Notes: generated from the letters alone by a model not told the origin. 36,406 bases of DNA from Saccoglossus kowalevskii (GCF_000003605.2 NW_003155259.1:123786-160191), one strand, 5' to 3'; shown: positions 10,801-19,230, counted from the first letter of the stretch. Numbers and translations are program-made.

Positions 10801-13800
10801 ACGACTACATCCAAGATAAGGACGGTCGTATAGTCCTAGTCAGTTAGTCCAGGCCATGACAGGCAAGTCTGCGTTAATATCTGTGTTTTTTGCAACATCC
10901 GCCAAGAGAGTGTCAGTTGACGCGTCTCTGAACATTTTATATTCATTTTATGTCTACCTCTATGATCCCCTTGTATTGCAGGTAGTCATCAGTGAAACCT
11001 AGTATATAAAGTGATTGGTCGAGAAACGAGTAAGGTATGTCGGAAAGGTGTTTGTGATAGAAAGATGATGCAATTATGGTAACTTGGGATCCAGAATCAA
11101 TCTTCGCATTGCAATGAACACCATTGACTGTGGCTGCAGCTGATATAGCTTCCCAAGAATTCGTTTGTTTATATGTCTATTACGTTGGTCAATAAGTGAT
11201 TTGTTCGCCTTTCCTTTCCCCTTGTAGTTCATCGTGTTGGGTAAGTTAGGGCACTTGTACGATGAATGTACCTCGTCTAGGCTCTATGATCTGATGTATG
11301 TCAAGTTCATTGAGCCCTACTTTGCAAGAGATCACACACCGCTTGTCGATCAGTTCCTGAGTCACATCAATTCGATCATCGACGACACAGTCTAACACTG
11401 AATGTCAACAAAGTTGCTGCAACACAGGTTCGACTGTCACTTTGATTTCTTCGCGGTACGGGAATAACATAAACTTCGTATGACAACTCATCTGTGAGCT
11501 GCAACACCCTGAACTAGTTTTTCGTCCACCGACTTGATGTTTTCCAAAACCCGTTCGTGTTCATGTTTCCAATGCAATTCCGCTTTCTGCTCCTGCCATC
11601 CTTTTACCTCTGTTAAGAGCCTGTTCACCGCCGCGAGTCTGAACGAGTATCAATCATGAGGCTAAAACTTTTCTATGACATCACAAATACGGGTTACCAT
11701 AGTACGGGCCCGTAATAAACAAGGTATATAAAAAAACTACATAGATTTAAAGAAACAGTAAAATTACCCTGGTCTCATGCTCACTGTAGGTTATATGTCA
11801 AACAAATAGTGGTCATTACCATAATATTGATGGTGTCAATGCCATAGGCGATGGTATGACCAATGCTGTGGCCAAAGATGCACAACTACATCTGATATTT
11901 ATCTTTCGTGCTCAACAACAAGACTTTAAGTTTTAAGTACTTAATATTTTATTCCACGTAGTGATACGAGGAACATTAATCATTAACATGCGTATTTGTG
12001 CGTTTAGAAGGTGTGTTGCAAAACCTGAGCCACGTGAAATATAAACAAGCATCGATTTCTCATCTAAAACGAAAATTATTTACCACACGCTAGATGGAAA
12101 TGTCGATTATTTGAGTTGCAAATTGAATTTCTTTGTTTACATACCAAGGTCGAATTACAGATCTTCATTAAAATTGACAATCGTTAAGTTTGCTTAGCAC
12201 ATTCTTAAACGTGAAAATACCTGCAAAGCGAATCCCACGATGTTTTGACGCAACTGCGACAATATTACCTTTGTCTGTTATGTTTCTACGTTCGATTTCA
12301 CGCTCAACGCGGGATCACGAAATTCTCAGTACTTCAAATACAGCGCGACTGTTCGATTCGACAGTAGCCACGCGACTTTCAAAATTCCGGGATCGACACG
12401 TTTTGTGTTCTACAGTACAAACCACGCATAGTGCACGATGTCTTTGCACTCAATGACAAAATAAAAAGAAATGAACCGTCAGTTCAGCCATCATAGAAGT
12501 GGAGCCATGTCTATCATTCTGTGTGTTGTGTATTTTCATCGAATAAAATTATAGAAATGAGGTGTTCAACGTCTTTTTGATATGAAATGTGTCATCTATA
12601 TTCAACTTATGTTGTATACTTTTACACGTTACTGAAACACATCAACTCATCAAAATGAATGGAATGTTGGTTAACCAATATATTTAACCTGTAATCATAC
12701 CGTGATGTTATAAATACAACACTTACTTCCCCAATTTGGCCGAGAATCTGAAATTGAAACTATTTGCTCATATAAACAGTTAGTTTTCCGGAAAATATAT
12801 TTCTTTATTCATCATTCTTTTTTTTCCTGTGTTGGTTCAGGTATGGGACCAAGTTAAGATCATTTCTATTTATTTTTCTGTCCACTTAAAATCCGTTAAC
12901 CTAATATGTGACTTTTATTTTGTCTTAGTACTATGGTGAGCGTACTTTTATTTCACGTTTTCAGCGACTAAACCGAGTGAAACTTCTATCTAAGTTAAAA
13001 TTAGATTTACATTTGCACTCACTCAAATATTTCAACATATGTTGGACAACCTCTTACACATTAATACCTGATAAAACACACTCACAAGAACGGCGATCAG
13101 TTCTTATGCAAATGTCGACTATGATGACCTTTTCTCTTGATGTAATGAGCGAAACACAGAGAAAACGTTTAGTTTGGCATTGAATTTACATTTCCCATGT
13201 GTTCGTGTATCGTCCACTTACTTTGACATACAGGGGTCTCATCACTCCATTCACCGTCTGCTTCACATGTAATCAATTCAGTTCCATTTAACAAGTAACC
13301 ATCAATGCATGTAAATGTCACATTACTTCCATATGTATATTTATCACCGTCTGAATAACCATTATCAACCTGACCAGGATCTTCACACGTCACAACTGGC
13401 ATAGTATAGGTTCATGAAATTTTGAATATAAAATGGTTTAATTGTGTGTTTTTTTATTTTTAATTCCTGTACTTGTACACACACAGATACTGACGAACAC
13501 AAACATATAACAGAAATACAACTCGACAGGTACTAGATGAAACAGGAACATGATTACAAAGAGAAGCATTCATTTCAGTCAGTAGACGGTTTGGTTGTAG
13601 CCATATATTTGTGTAGTATCTTGTATCAAACTGCTTTTATTTGACAATTAAAACTAAATAAGATGTTGCGTCCGTCAATAAAAGTAACCCTTTTCTGCAT
13701 GAATATCTCAAGCCTCGCGCTGAAACGGTATGTCAGTGTAACGATTAATTCAATGTTACTGCACTCCACGTATCAGTAACTAATGAATAATTGACAAGAA

Positions 13801-16800
13801 TGACTTTTAAATTATGCAGATTAAGGTGTCAGTGACATGGCAACTTATCTGTTCACTGTAGGTTATTTGTCAAAAAGATGGTGGTCATTACCATAATATT
13901 GATGGTGTCAGTGCCAGGCGATTGCATGACCAATGATGTGGCCACAGATGCACAACTACATTTGACATTCATCTCTCGTTCTCAAAAACAACACTTTAAG
14001 TTTTAAGTACTTAATATTTTATTCCACGTAGTGATACGAGGAACATTAATCATTAACATGCGTTATTATGGCCTAATACTATGGTGAGCTTACATTTATT
14101 TCACGTTTTTCAGCAACTAAACCGAGTGGAAATCTAAGTTATAATAAGTCACGGTGTGTCATTTGCACTCACTCAAATATTTCAAAATATTTTGGACAAT
14201 CTCTTACAAATTGATACCTGATAAAACACACTCTGAGGAACGGCGATCAGTTCTTCCCATGATTTATGCGAATGTAGACTATGAATATCACGTAGTCTTG
14301 TAAATGTATTAATTATTCACTGGATTTTAATTCCGCTATTTTCGCTGATAATTAAAATCCGCGAAATTAAATCTTATGTAAATATGTAAAATAACAATAA
14401 TACTCATTGTGTCCTTCACAAATTTGTGAAATATGTTCGAAATATCAAAATAGTGAAATTAAAATGTTTTTACATTATTCATTTTTATTCATTGTAATGT
14501 GATTGAACTCTAATATATCCTTGCATGCCTAACAACAGGGAAAAGTGAAACCATATAATAACATATGACTGAATACAACAGTGCTATTGTCGCTTCTGAT
14601 TAATTGATTGACTGTCCGACCACTCGTCTACGAGTCAAGCCGTTTAGCTCTGTAAAGCTTATCTAGGCAGTTTAATTGTGCAACCTTTGAAGTTTCCACT
14701 AGAAACCATTGCCGGGAGTAATTTGATGCAACCGCCTCTTAAACACAAACCAGTCTAATGTAATGAGCATTATTAATAATGATTGCTACTTACTTAAACA
14801 TTCCGGAATATTCGGTTCCCATGTACCATCATACTGACATGTTGTGGTGGTATAATTTGTTGAAATGTAGTAACCTTCATCACAAATAATCAACAATGAA
14901 TCCCCGCATTTATACTGCTCACGTTCAGGCACATATACTCCATTAATTATGGGACTAACATAACACGCGTATATAGCTAGGCATATGTAAAATATAAAAA
15001 CATACATATTGTATGAGTTATTTCTTTCCATTATCAGTAAACCGCAATTGTAAATGCCGATGTTACAACATCACAAATATACTGTCATACCTTGATACAT
15101 TATACTGTACCATCCATATTTGTCATCACCTTTATCATTGGAGTAAAGAGTAATATTCGTAGTATTATATACAAATATGGAGCTGGGTTCATTATACCAA
15201 TAATATATTTCCCATTGGAGTGTGTCATCACTTGATATATTTACATAATCTCCACATCTGAGGTTGAATTCATTGAACTCTAGCATTTGTGATCTTCCTT
15301 GTGGTGTATTTAATATAGTAGTGTATATGAGATCCTTGGGATACGGCAATGGATAGAATGGTGAAACTATGGATCCATTATACCCACTGCATTCTTCATA
15401 GTGGCTAATTAAATTAGCTAAAATTAGATATAACATTGAAAATTATAATATTTCCATGCGAAAAAAAGCATACACAATATTACATTAGAATCACGACAAA
15501 GTAAGCGAATACTTGCCTAAAAACTCAAACTCGAAATAACCACCATCGTTTTCGATTATTTCCCACTCGGTATACAATTCAACCGTCATCACATTGCTTT
15601 CTGTGCCATTGAATTCACACATGTTATCTCTTGCAGACGAACATATTAACTTTGATTCTGTAGTATTTCCATCATAGAAATTAACTTCATCATTATCATG
15701 TCTCAAATTATACGCTGTAAATAATCCTAATATGTTCGTCTTTTTAGGTGTATATATAATCCATATATATGTACATCGAGTCTCTTCATACGCTTTTAAT
15801 GGGTATCCAGGGGAATAGATAAAACCATCTGAAGCATGAATTGTACCTCCGACGCCCCCAACGGCTGAAAAAAAGCATGCATTACATTGATGACAAGATA
15901 TAAACACGACCTAATAAATCAATGACAATGTTTTCTAAGGTGAATTACAAAAACATAGAACACATGCACACAAATAATATAATAATCATTGAGAATTCCA
16001 ATAATATGTGACACAACATGGCACTCGGAAAAAAACTATAGCAATTTGCAAACTTTCTCGTTAGTCGGTTATGTGTTTGTGTCGAGTTGAATATTCCTTA
16101 CCGATAAACTCAATCTCAAATGATGCATTTGAGTCATTGGATTGCTTTGAATACAGCTGGACAAATATAGTATTGCCTTTTGTGTGCTGGCTATTATTAC
16201 ACATGTCACCACACTCATCAGTGTACGTCCAATTACGTTCACCATCAAACACTAGTATATAATCATTATTGCGCAAGTTAAGATCGTTGAACTGAAAACT
16301 AATCACAGTGCATTCTTGGGTATTTATTTCCCAGTGGTAAAATGAATCCACATTAGGATATGACCAGATAGGATGGCCAGGAGAGTATATATACCCATCT
16401 ATCCCGGTTATGGAACTACCTTGGCCACCAATAGCTGGAAAATCAAACGTTGAAGTAGCATTAAGATTCATACTAAGATTAATTAGTTTGAAGTTAAAAA
16501 TACTATTCCCAGTAAATAGAACGGCTGTGTCATATAAATAGTGTAATAATATTATTACTAATTATTCTCACATTTTCAGTGCTAAATTGTTCAACAGGTT
16601 TGGCGTTACGATTGAGAACTTTTAACTTGATTCTCATCTTTCAGATACTGTAGACTTTTCAAAACTAATATGATGTGATTTGACCTTTCGGTATGGCTGA
16701 TAATGTCGAAATCGTCAAGGTTAATCCAATTAACGTACGTGTAATTATGCAATAAATACCTTGAAAATCCAATATGAATGTATGTACACCTTCTCTCTGT

Positions 16801-17798
16801 TGACTGTCTTTGGAAAATGTATTAAATATGACCAACATATAGTTTGAAGTTGTGACGTTACCAATAAAACTTCCAATCTGCGGAGGACTCATATTACTGT
16901 AATTACCGATAACATACGAGTCCCGGGCGTTACCATCTCTTATCTCAACAAAATCATCATCATTACGTAATTTAAATTCCATAAACACAGATATAATTAC
17001 AGTTCCGGGTGGAGTGTTTACAGTATAAACATACCAGGATGTTTCATCCGGGTACGATTCAGGGTAGTTTGGTGACGTTACCGATCCGTTGGTTCCTTGT
17101 ATGAAAACACCACAATCTGTGGAAATATTTACACAAAAGCTGACAGTGCTGATTGAAATTACTTTTATGATATCATGACGACAATGCATAATTTTCTTGA
17201 AAAAAAAATTACCTTCGTCGGTTTCTACTGAAGATAAGTATTGTGATACGTCATCAATGACCCTGGTCCATTCCTGCTCCTGCAGTATGCCTTGTTTTCG
17301 TGATACTGACATTGAGAAGATATTAATAAGGAAACAGTAAGACATAAGATTTTTTTCAAAGATTCTTGTTAAATTTAAGGTTATTCAGTTTATTGTATTT
17401 ATAGAATTGAAGAATTAATTCAGGCGTGTGATATCATTTATGTATTTTAAGATATAGAATTCAATCTTATAATCCTAATTGGGTAGAATCACGACTTATA
17501 CGGCTTTAATACAAATAGATATATCTAAACAGTATTTATATTATTTGAGATTCGATGCATTTTGAAGCTGTGCATGTTTTTTTCAGGGGGTTGGAATGAC
17601 GTGGTAGAAAGCACGTCCGCCTACAGTAGCAAAGCACTTGTCGCGATCGTGATTTAGAATCCCCTGCTGTATATTGTAATGTATGTGTGTGTGAACCTAC
17701 AACACTATATACAAACCATGGATTAAACATCACTTACCGTACAAGCTGTATACATAAGAACACAGCATTAGAACAAAGTATTTACAGCGATACATCAT
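4000..17798 (-). CDS. CUB/sushi single-pass receptor with ITIM-like tail (12 exons)
   Basis: Spliced minus-strand gene assembled by hand. Exons 5'->3': 17798-17738, 17305-17213, 17116-16760, 16434-16102, 15864-15517, 15417-15091, 14976-14794, 13395-13222, 5478-5305, 5088-5059, 4935-4851, 4714-4000. They sum to 2880 nt, 959 aa plus stop. Introns are phase 1 until the TM exon, which ends in phase 2 and joins the tail exactly. Predicted order: signal peptide, linker, CUB x4, sushi x3, stalk, TM helix, 238-residue tail with tyrosine motifs. CUB and sushi domains are extracellular binding modules, so a cell-surface recognition receptor is likely; the ligand is unknown. Intron 8 is swollen to 7.7 kb by a Gypsy element, a TTAA element and internal duplications. 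All sites are GT-AG except one GC donor. No transcript was available to confirm it. Confidence 0.8.
4791..4844. repeat. (AAT)18 microsatellite
   Basis: Eighteen perfect AAT units, 54 nt, in intron 11 only a few bases downstream of the exon 11 donor on the transcribed strand, where it reads as ATT units. It creates false open frames of poly-Ile or poly-Leu. It is likely length-polymorphic. The paralogous intron at 30913-30958 lacks the repeat. Confidence 0.95.
4851..4935 (-). CDS. Exon 11: transmembrane helix
   Basis: An 85-nt exon entering in phase 1 and leaving in phase 2. It codes for [20 protein letters not shown] followed by CIIYI, then the basic stop-transfer RCR. This is a single hydrophobic helix of type I topology. 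The acceptor is TTTTTTCAG and the donor GTGCGT. The donor is followed within a few bases by an 18-unit ATT repeat in the intron, which could disturb splicing. Confidence 0.85.
5059..5088 (-). CDS. Exon 10: 30-nt juxtamembrane stalk
   Basis: A micro-exon of 30 nt coding for about AEPESNSLS. The acceptor is TTCTAAG (5090-5089) and the donor GTATGTAC (5058-5051), with phase 1 at both ends. It joins sushi 3 to the TM exon in frame. The same 30-nt exon with the same sites is conserved in the paralogous copy at 31190-31219, coding for AEPQGNSLS. That supports it being a real exon despite its size. Confidence 0.75.
5295..5878. repeat. Duplicated block, copy 1 (sushi exon plus upstream intron)
   Basis: Near-identical over most of its length to 13213-13810, in the same orientation. 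It covers sushi exon 9 and about 400 bp of the preceding intron, including GTTTAATTGTGTGTTTTTT and the block ending in TTAA. The match resumes for about 16 bp after the TTAA element (6796-6815). It is the product of a recent duplication inside one gene. Confidence 0.85.
5305..5478 (-). CDS. Exon 9: sushi (CCP) domain 3
   Basis: A 174-nt phase 1-1 exon with four sushi cysteines in [27 protein letters not shown] and PVCQ. It is the duplicate partner of exon 8, with the same acceptor and donor. Sequons NVT and NGT are present in both copies. It directly precedes the stalk exon and so is the membrane-proximal module. Confidence 0.85.
5879..6795. mobile_element. Non-autonomous TTAA-flanked DNA transposon
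   Basis: A 917-bp block with terminal inverted repeats GGTAGAGATGCAG (left) and its complement CTGCATCTCTACC (right). It is flanked by TTAA on both sides (5875-5878 and 6796-6799). The duplicate of this locus has a single TTAA at 13807-13810 and no insert, so ends and target duplication are exact. No protein is encoded, so it must be mobilised in trans. TTAA targets are typical of piggyBac and Kolobok. The termini do not start with the CCC common in piggyBac, so Kolobok or another TTAA family is possible. Confidence 0.85.
6816..7360. other. Intron sequence, no feature
   Basis: Part of intron 8 of the receptor gene. A 109-codon frame on the plus strand (6962-7291) has no recognisable domain, splice context or partner and is not called. 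It may be an old unrecognised repeat. Confidence 0.4.
7361..7788 (-). repeat. Candidate 3' LTR of the Gypsy element
   Basis: Direct repeat partner of 11278-11660. Shared stretches include TCCTGAGTCACATCA and AACAAAGTTGCTGCAAC. It sits just downstream of the integrase C-terminus, where a 3' LTR belongs. On the minus strand the unit would begin near TGACTGACACTC and end near CATACATCA, consistent with TG...CA ends, but no clear primer site or polypurine tract was identified. Confidence 0.55.
7769..8225 (-). pseudogene. Gypsy integrase C-terminal region
   Basis: C-terminal part of the Gypsy polyprotein, read in more than one frame. Around 8040-8200 it reads as [19 protein letters not shown], the beta-barrel region after the integrase core. 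Around 7925-8040 it reads [20 protein letters not shown] then [10 protein letters not shown], the usual closing segment of this group. The frame 7769-7954 extends this to the stop. Confidence 0.65.
8233..8814 (-). pseudogene. Gypsy integrase with catalytic deletion
   Basis: A 193-codon open frame. It contains the HHCC zinc-binding region ([12 protein letters not shown] through YVRTCKHY) and then jumps from LAGFKTRAT almost directly to [20 protein letters not shown]. The stretch that normally carries the first two catalytic Asp residues is gone, while the Glu of the [11 protein letters not shown] motif remains. This in-frame deletion inactivates strand transfer. The frame stays open afterwards, so the deletion may be fairly recent. 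Confidence 0.75.
9024..9475 (-). pseudogene. Gypsy RNase H region
   Basis: Two overlapping frames give an RNase H-like domain. [20 protein letters not shown] corresponds to the Asp-containing first strand, with Thr-Gly in place of the usual Thr-Asp, so a catalytic Asp appears lost. [20 protein letters not shown] and EFLALKWA carry the Glu region, and [16 protein letters not shown] with [12 protein letters not shown] forms the end. Frame changes occur near 9220. The domain would degrade the RNA strand during reverse transcription. Confidence 0.7.
9584..10292 (-). pseudogene. Gypsy reverse transcriptase
   Basis: Spread over three frames. In order: [34 protein letters not shown] with CVDYRRLN, the [12 protein letters not shown] block, then [10 protein letters not shown] with the catalytic YVDD box (9833-9844), and [20 protein letters not shown]. 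This is the standard Ty3/Gypsy RT motif series for copying RNA to DNA. Frameshifts or stops lie near 10040, 9770 and 9640. Confidence 0.85.
10313..10654 (-). pseudogene. Gypsy polyprotein linker between protease and RT
   Basis: A 113-codon frame with no catalytic motif, lying between protease and RT where Gypsy polyproteins have a variable linker. It includes [19 protein letters not shown], typical of the helical region just before RT. It continues into the RT frame after a stop. Confidence 0.6.
10960..11125 (-). pseudogene. Gypsy aspartic protease remnant
   Basis: In one frame it reads [20 protein letters not shown], then a hydrophobic stretch ending [10 protein letters not shown] (11090-11098) is the active-site triad of retroelement proteases. 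No gag capsid region precedes it; only a short KCPNLPN segment, possibly a zinc-knuckle remnant, lies between it and the upstream repeat. Confidence 0.6.
11278..11660 (-). repeat. Candidate 5' LTR of the Gypsy element
   Basis: Direct repeat of 7361-7788 with scattered substitutions and a deletion of about 45 bp near its 5' end. If both are LTRs, their divergence dates the insertion. One frame stays mostly open ([14 protein letters not shown], then [16 protein letters not shown]) but has the same TGA in both copies, which argues for non-coding sequence or for duplication after decay. Confidence 0.55.
11661..13212. other. Intron 8 with duplicated blocks
   Basis: No exon is visible. Two blocks recur in intron 7: 11777-12002 matches 13850-14062 (shared GTAGTGATACGAGGAACATT) and 12926-13120 matches 14075-14283 (shared ACACACTC and CGGCGATCAGTTCTT). 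A further block, about 12200-12310, is similar to about 32030-32135 in the second locus copy (shared GATGTTTTGAC and TACGTTCGATTT). The plus-strand frame 12190-12456 falls on this repeat and is not a gene. Confidence 0.65.
13213..13810. repeat. Duplicated block, copy 2 (sushi exon plus intron, empty site)
   Basis: Partner of 5295-5878. It holds sushi exon 8 and the preceding intron. At 13807-13810 it keeps a single TTAA followed by ATTATGCAGATT, exactly the sequence that flanks the TTAA element in copy 1. It therefore represents the pre-insertion state. Confidence 0.85.
13222..13395 (-). CDS. Exon 8: sushi (CCP) domain 2
   Basis: A 174-nt phase 1-1 exon with a canonical sushi pattern: [27 protein letters not shown] and PVCQ. 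It is a near-identical duplicate of exon 9 (4 differences in 174 nt, three of them changing an amino acid: I/V, S/Y and N/I). Acceptor ATGCCAG and donor GTAAGTGG are intact. It is 7.7 kb from exon 9. Using either or both exons keeps the frame, so alternative isoforms are possible. Confidence 0.82.
13811..14793. other. Intron 7 with duplicated blocks
   Basis: Holds the second members of the two block pairs noted for intron 8 (13850-14062 and 14075-14283). The rest is AT-rich sequence with no exon, RNA gene or transposon that I can identify. Confidence 0.6.
14794..14976 (-). CDS. Exon 7: sushi (CCP) domain 1
   Basis: A 183-nt phase 1-1 exon with the four sushi cysteines: [30 protein letters not shown] and NIPEC, including the Trp before the last cysteine. 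Sushi modules are about 60-residue beta domains found in complement and adhesion proteins. An additional cysteine (YKCGD) lies between the first and second, which is unusual. The donor is GTAAGTAG. Confidence 0.85.
15091..15417 (-). CDS. Exon 6: CUB-like domain 4, divergent
   Basis: A 327-nt phase 1-1 exon. It begins [16 protein letters not shown], then [16 protein letters not shown], the strand [18 protein letters not shown], and ends YSIMYQG. The start and the SPFYPLPYP turn are CUB-like; the C-terminal half is poorly conserved. It is the weakest CUB call of the four. Its length, phase and position after three clear CUB exons support it. Sequons are frequent (NGS, NIS, NTT, NIT). Confidence 0.7.
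15517..15864 (-). CDS. Exon 5: CUB-like domain 3, GC donor
   Basis: A 348-nt phase 1-1 exon. CUB signatures: [44 protein letters not shown] and the closing YFEFEFLG. Cysteines are RC, LIC and MC, again a non-standard set. The acceptor follows a long T tract (TTTTTTTCAG). The donor reads AG|GCAAGT rather than GT. It is a textbook GC-AG donor context, and the nearest GT would break the phase-1 rule kept by every neighbouring exon. Confidence 0.8.
16102..16434 (-). CDS. Exon 4: CUB-like domain 2
   Basis: A 333-nt phase 1-1 exon. It opens [11 protein letters not shown], then [16 protein letters not shown], an aromatic strand [29 protein letters not shown], and closes SFEIEFIG. The fold matches CUB, but the cysteines (QEC, DECGDMC) are displaced from the family pattern. 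Sequons are NWT, NNS, NDS and NAS. Both splice sites are strong (TTTTCCAG acceptor, GTAAGG donor). Confidence 0.82.
16760..17116 (-). CDS. Exon 3: CUB-like domain 1
   Basis: A 357-nt phase 1-1 exon. CUB hallmarks are the opening [22 protein letters not shown], the hydrophobic strand around [21 protein letters not shown], and the closing FILDFQG. CUB domains are beta-sandwich modules used for protein or glycan binding outside the cell. Only the first of the four usual cysteines remains, so the normal disulphides cannot form. Several N-glycosylation sequons are visible (NGS, NYS, NMS, NVT). The acceptor is TTTCCACAG and the donor GTATTT. Confidence 0.85.
17213..17305 (-). CDS. Exon 2: N-terminal linker
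   Basis: A 93-nt exon, phase 1 at both ends, coding for [13 protein letters not shown] followed by about 18 polar residues ending in SSVETDEG. The acceptor is a CAG at 17308-17306. A competing CAG further in would put a stop in frame, so this site is preferred. The donor is GTAATT. No known domain; it probably spaces the first CUB domain from the mature N-terminus. Confidence 0.65.
17585..17660 (+). repeat. tRNA-derived SINE remnant
   Basis: A degraded tRNA-like stretch in intron 1. TGACGTGGTAGAAAGCACG resembles an A box region, CGTCCGCC follows, and ATTTAGAATCCCC sits where a B box (GGTTCGANNCC) would be. The order and spacing fit a SINE head; the boxes are too eroded for a working tRNA gene. 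Confidence 0.45.
17738..17798 (-). CDS. Exon 1: signal peptide
   Basis: Codes for a start (two successive ATGs at 17796-17798 and 17793-17795) followed by a basic stretch and the hydrophobic core [14 protein letters not shown], a typical secretion signal. It ends with a strong GTAAGTG donor (17737-17731) in phase 1, which matches exon 2. The exon is 61 nt. A decayed relative of this exon lies at 20665-20740. Confidence 0.8.
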
Positions 17799-17915
17799 GA
17801 ACAGTGCTCAGCAAGGAAGCTGGTTTGTCAGTGTCAGTTTAATATTATTCCTGATACTTCCCGGTCCATGGTTCAGTTCGCGTTTGCGTGCATGATAAAC
17901 TTACCGTTGCATTTA
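17799..17915 (-). promoter_or_regulatory. Candidate promoter of the CUB/sushi gene
   Basis: Sequence just upstream of exon 1. It is conserved with 20740-20830 and 25860-25930: shared AGTTTRATATTATTC, then ACTTCC followed by GGT, then GTTCAG or CTCAG and CGCGTTT. In the two other copies the core reads CCCGGAAGT on the minus strand, an ETS-type site. TAATATTA may act as a TATA-like element. The conservation between copies is what marks it; no start site can be proven. Confidence 0.5.
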
Positions 17916-18670
17916 TGATAGCAATCTGATTGGTTAGACCTTTATTTGCAACGCATCACGACACATTATCATTGTACGTGTCCTTTAATATACCGTTTTA
18001 TTAATAGTACACCTAACCGATACTTTAGCTAATGATGCGTTGTTAACAACTAATTCTCAGTATGACAGAAACTGTGCTTGATCGAGCCTTTTCTTCAAGT
18101 TATCATATTCTATTATTTTTATTATCGCCTGCTATCAGACTAAGTTTAATATGTACTGAACGGCAGCTACAAACCCAGTAACATTAAAGAGTGGCCACAT
18201 ATCAACGATTATTAAAATATTTAGGAAACGTGTACCATATTGGCAAGAAGAGCATCGTCCACGTGAACAATGATACGAAAATTGGATGAAAAATGCTAGT
18301 CACATGCTCCATGTGACGAACACCTATTCGTCAGCTCAAGATCTGTAATACCCGTCCATATCAGATACATTTATAGATTTTACATTCACGACACCCATAA
18401 ACAGTCCTTAAATTGTTTCCCATTCTCAATGAGATGATGCTATGTGTGAGATGATCAGACACTGTCAAGACTAGGTGAGATTTAGCATACTTCTGATTAA
18501 TGCTGTGTCACTAACAATAATTCTTGATGAAAACTAACCGAAAATATTTTTAAATATTCAAATAGAATTGGCAAGGGTTTTTGATAGTGAAATCGTCCGG
18601 AGTCGTTTATATGTGAATGTGATTGTTCGCGTCTCTCCACAGCATTTATATTGTATTGTATACTTACTTA
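17916..18670. other. Intergenic, no feature
   Basis: Upstream of the receptor gene. One short shared motif, TATGATAGCAATCTGA (about 17917-17932), also occurs at 20876-20890 and 25984-25998 and belongs to the duplicated promoter region. Otherwise nothing identifiable. Confidence 0.5.
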
Positions 18671-18676
18671 GTACCC

Positions 18677-19175
18677 TTAGCTCCTTGGCCGGCACATGGG
18701 GTTGTTGCTAGGGTCCTCCAGGAGTTCCGGTCTGCTGACTTCTGTCTTGCAGTCGCCCAGGTGAAGCCTAGGTCTCAAAGTCTCCAGGTCTCCGTGGGTT
18801 GTTCTCGTCTCTTTTTTTCTTGAGACTTCCAGGTAAGGGCCATTCTGGGAAAGACATCCGGGGGCATTCTTCGCGCACATGTCCTTACCAGCGCCATCTC
18901 CTCTCCCTAACAACTTCTGAAAGTCTTGTTTGCTCAGCCCATATTGCTGATGGTGTTTGGCCAGTATACACCTTTAATTCTCTTCAGATACTTTGCTTGG
19001 AAGGTGTTCAATTTCTTGGAGATTCTCTGGGTCATCTTCCAGGACTCGCACCCATAAAGCAACACACTCAAGACATTGCTTCTGAAGATTCGTAGCTTAG
19101 TGATGTGTTTCAGCTTTCTAGATCTCCAGAAACTGGCACGCCACCGACTTTGCATGTGTTTCCAGCCTGAATGTA
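18677..19175 (-). mobile_element. RTE-like LINE 3' fragment
   Basis: C-terminal end of a non-LTR retrotransposon reverse transcriptase. The reading KLRIFRSNVLSVLLYGCESW is a hallmark of this LINE type. It continues LNTFQAKYLKRIKGVYWPNT then ISN, and after a stop and frame change RWRW-GHV and later SLKKKRDENNPRRPGD, matching the usual basic tail with its conserved WRW-GH motif. The polymerase core is absent; only the 3' end remains, as expected from 5' truncation. Which LINE clade it belongs to is uncertain. Confidence 0.75.
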
Positions 19176-19230
19176 AAATGAAGGCAATAATAAACACATG
19201 CTGTTGATGATTATATTTGTGAATAAACAA

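Larger units (their letters stand above)
7361..11660 (-). mobile_element. Gypsy-type LTR retroelement, decayed
   Basis: A minus-strand retroelement of about 4.3 kb inside intron 8, in the same orientation as the host gene. From 5' to 3' it holds a protease remnant, reverse transcriptase, RNase H and integrase, the Ty3/Gypsy order. It is bounded by two direct repeats of about 380-430 bp (7361-7788 and 11278-11660), the candidate LTRs. Gag is essentially missing: protease-side coding starts right inside the upstream repeat. Many stops and frameshifts, plus a deletion in integrase, make it dead. An alternative is that the repeats are duplicated internal sequence rather than LTRs. Confidence 0.8.

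Noticed and set aside
12190-12456. 88-codon plus-strand ORF
   Set aside because: It lies on a segment repeated near 32030-32135 without frame conservation, so it is not coding.
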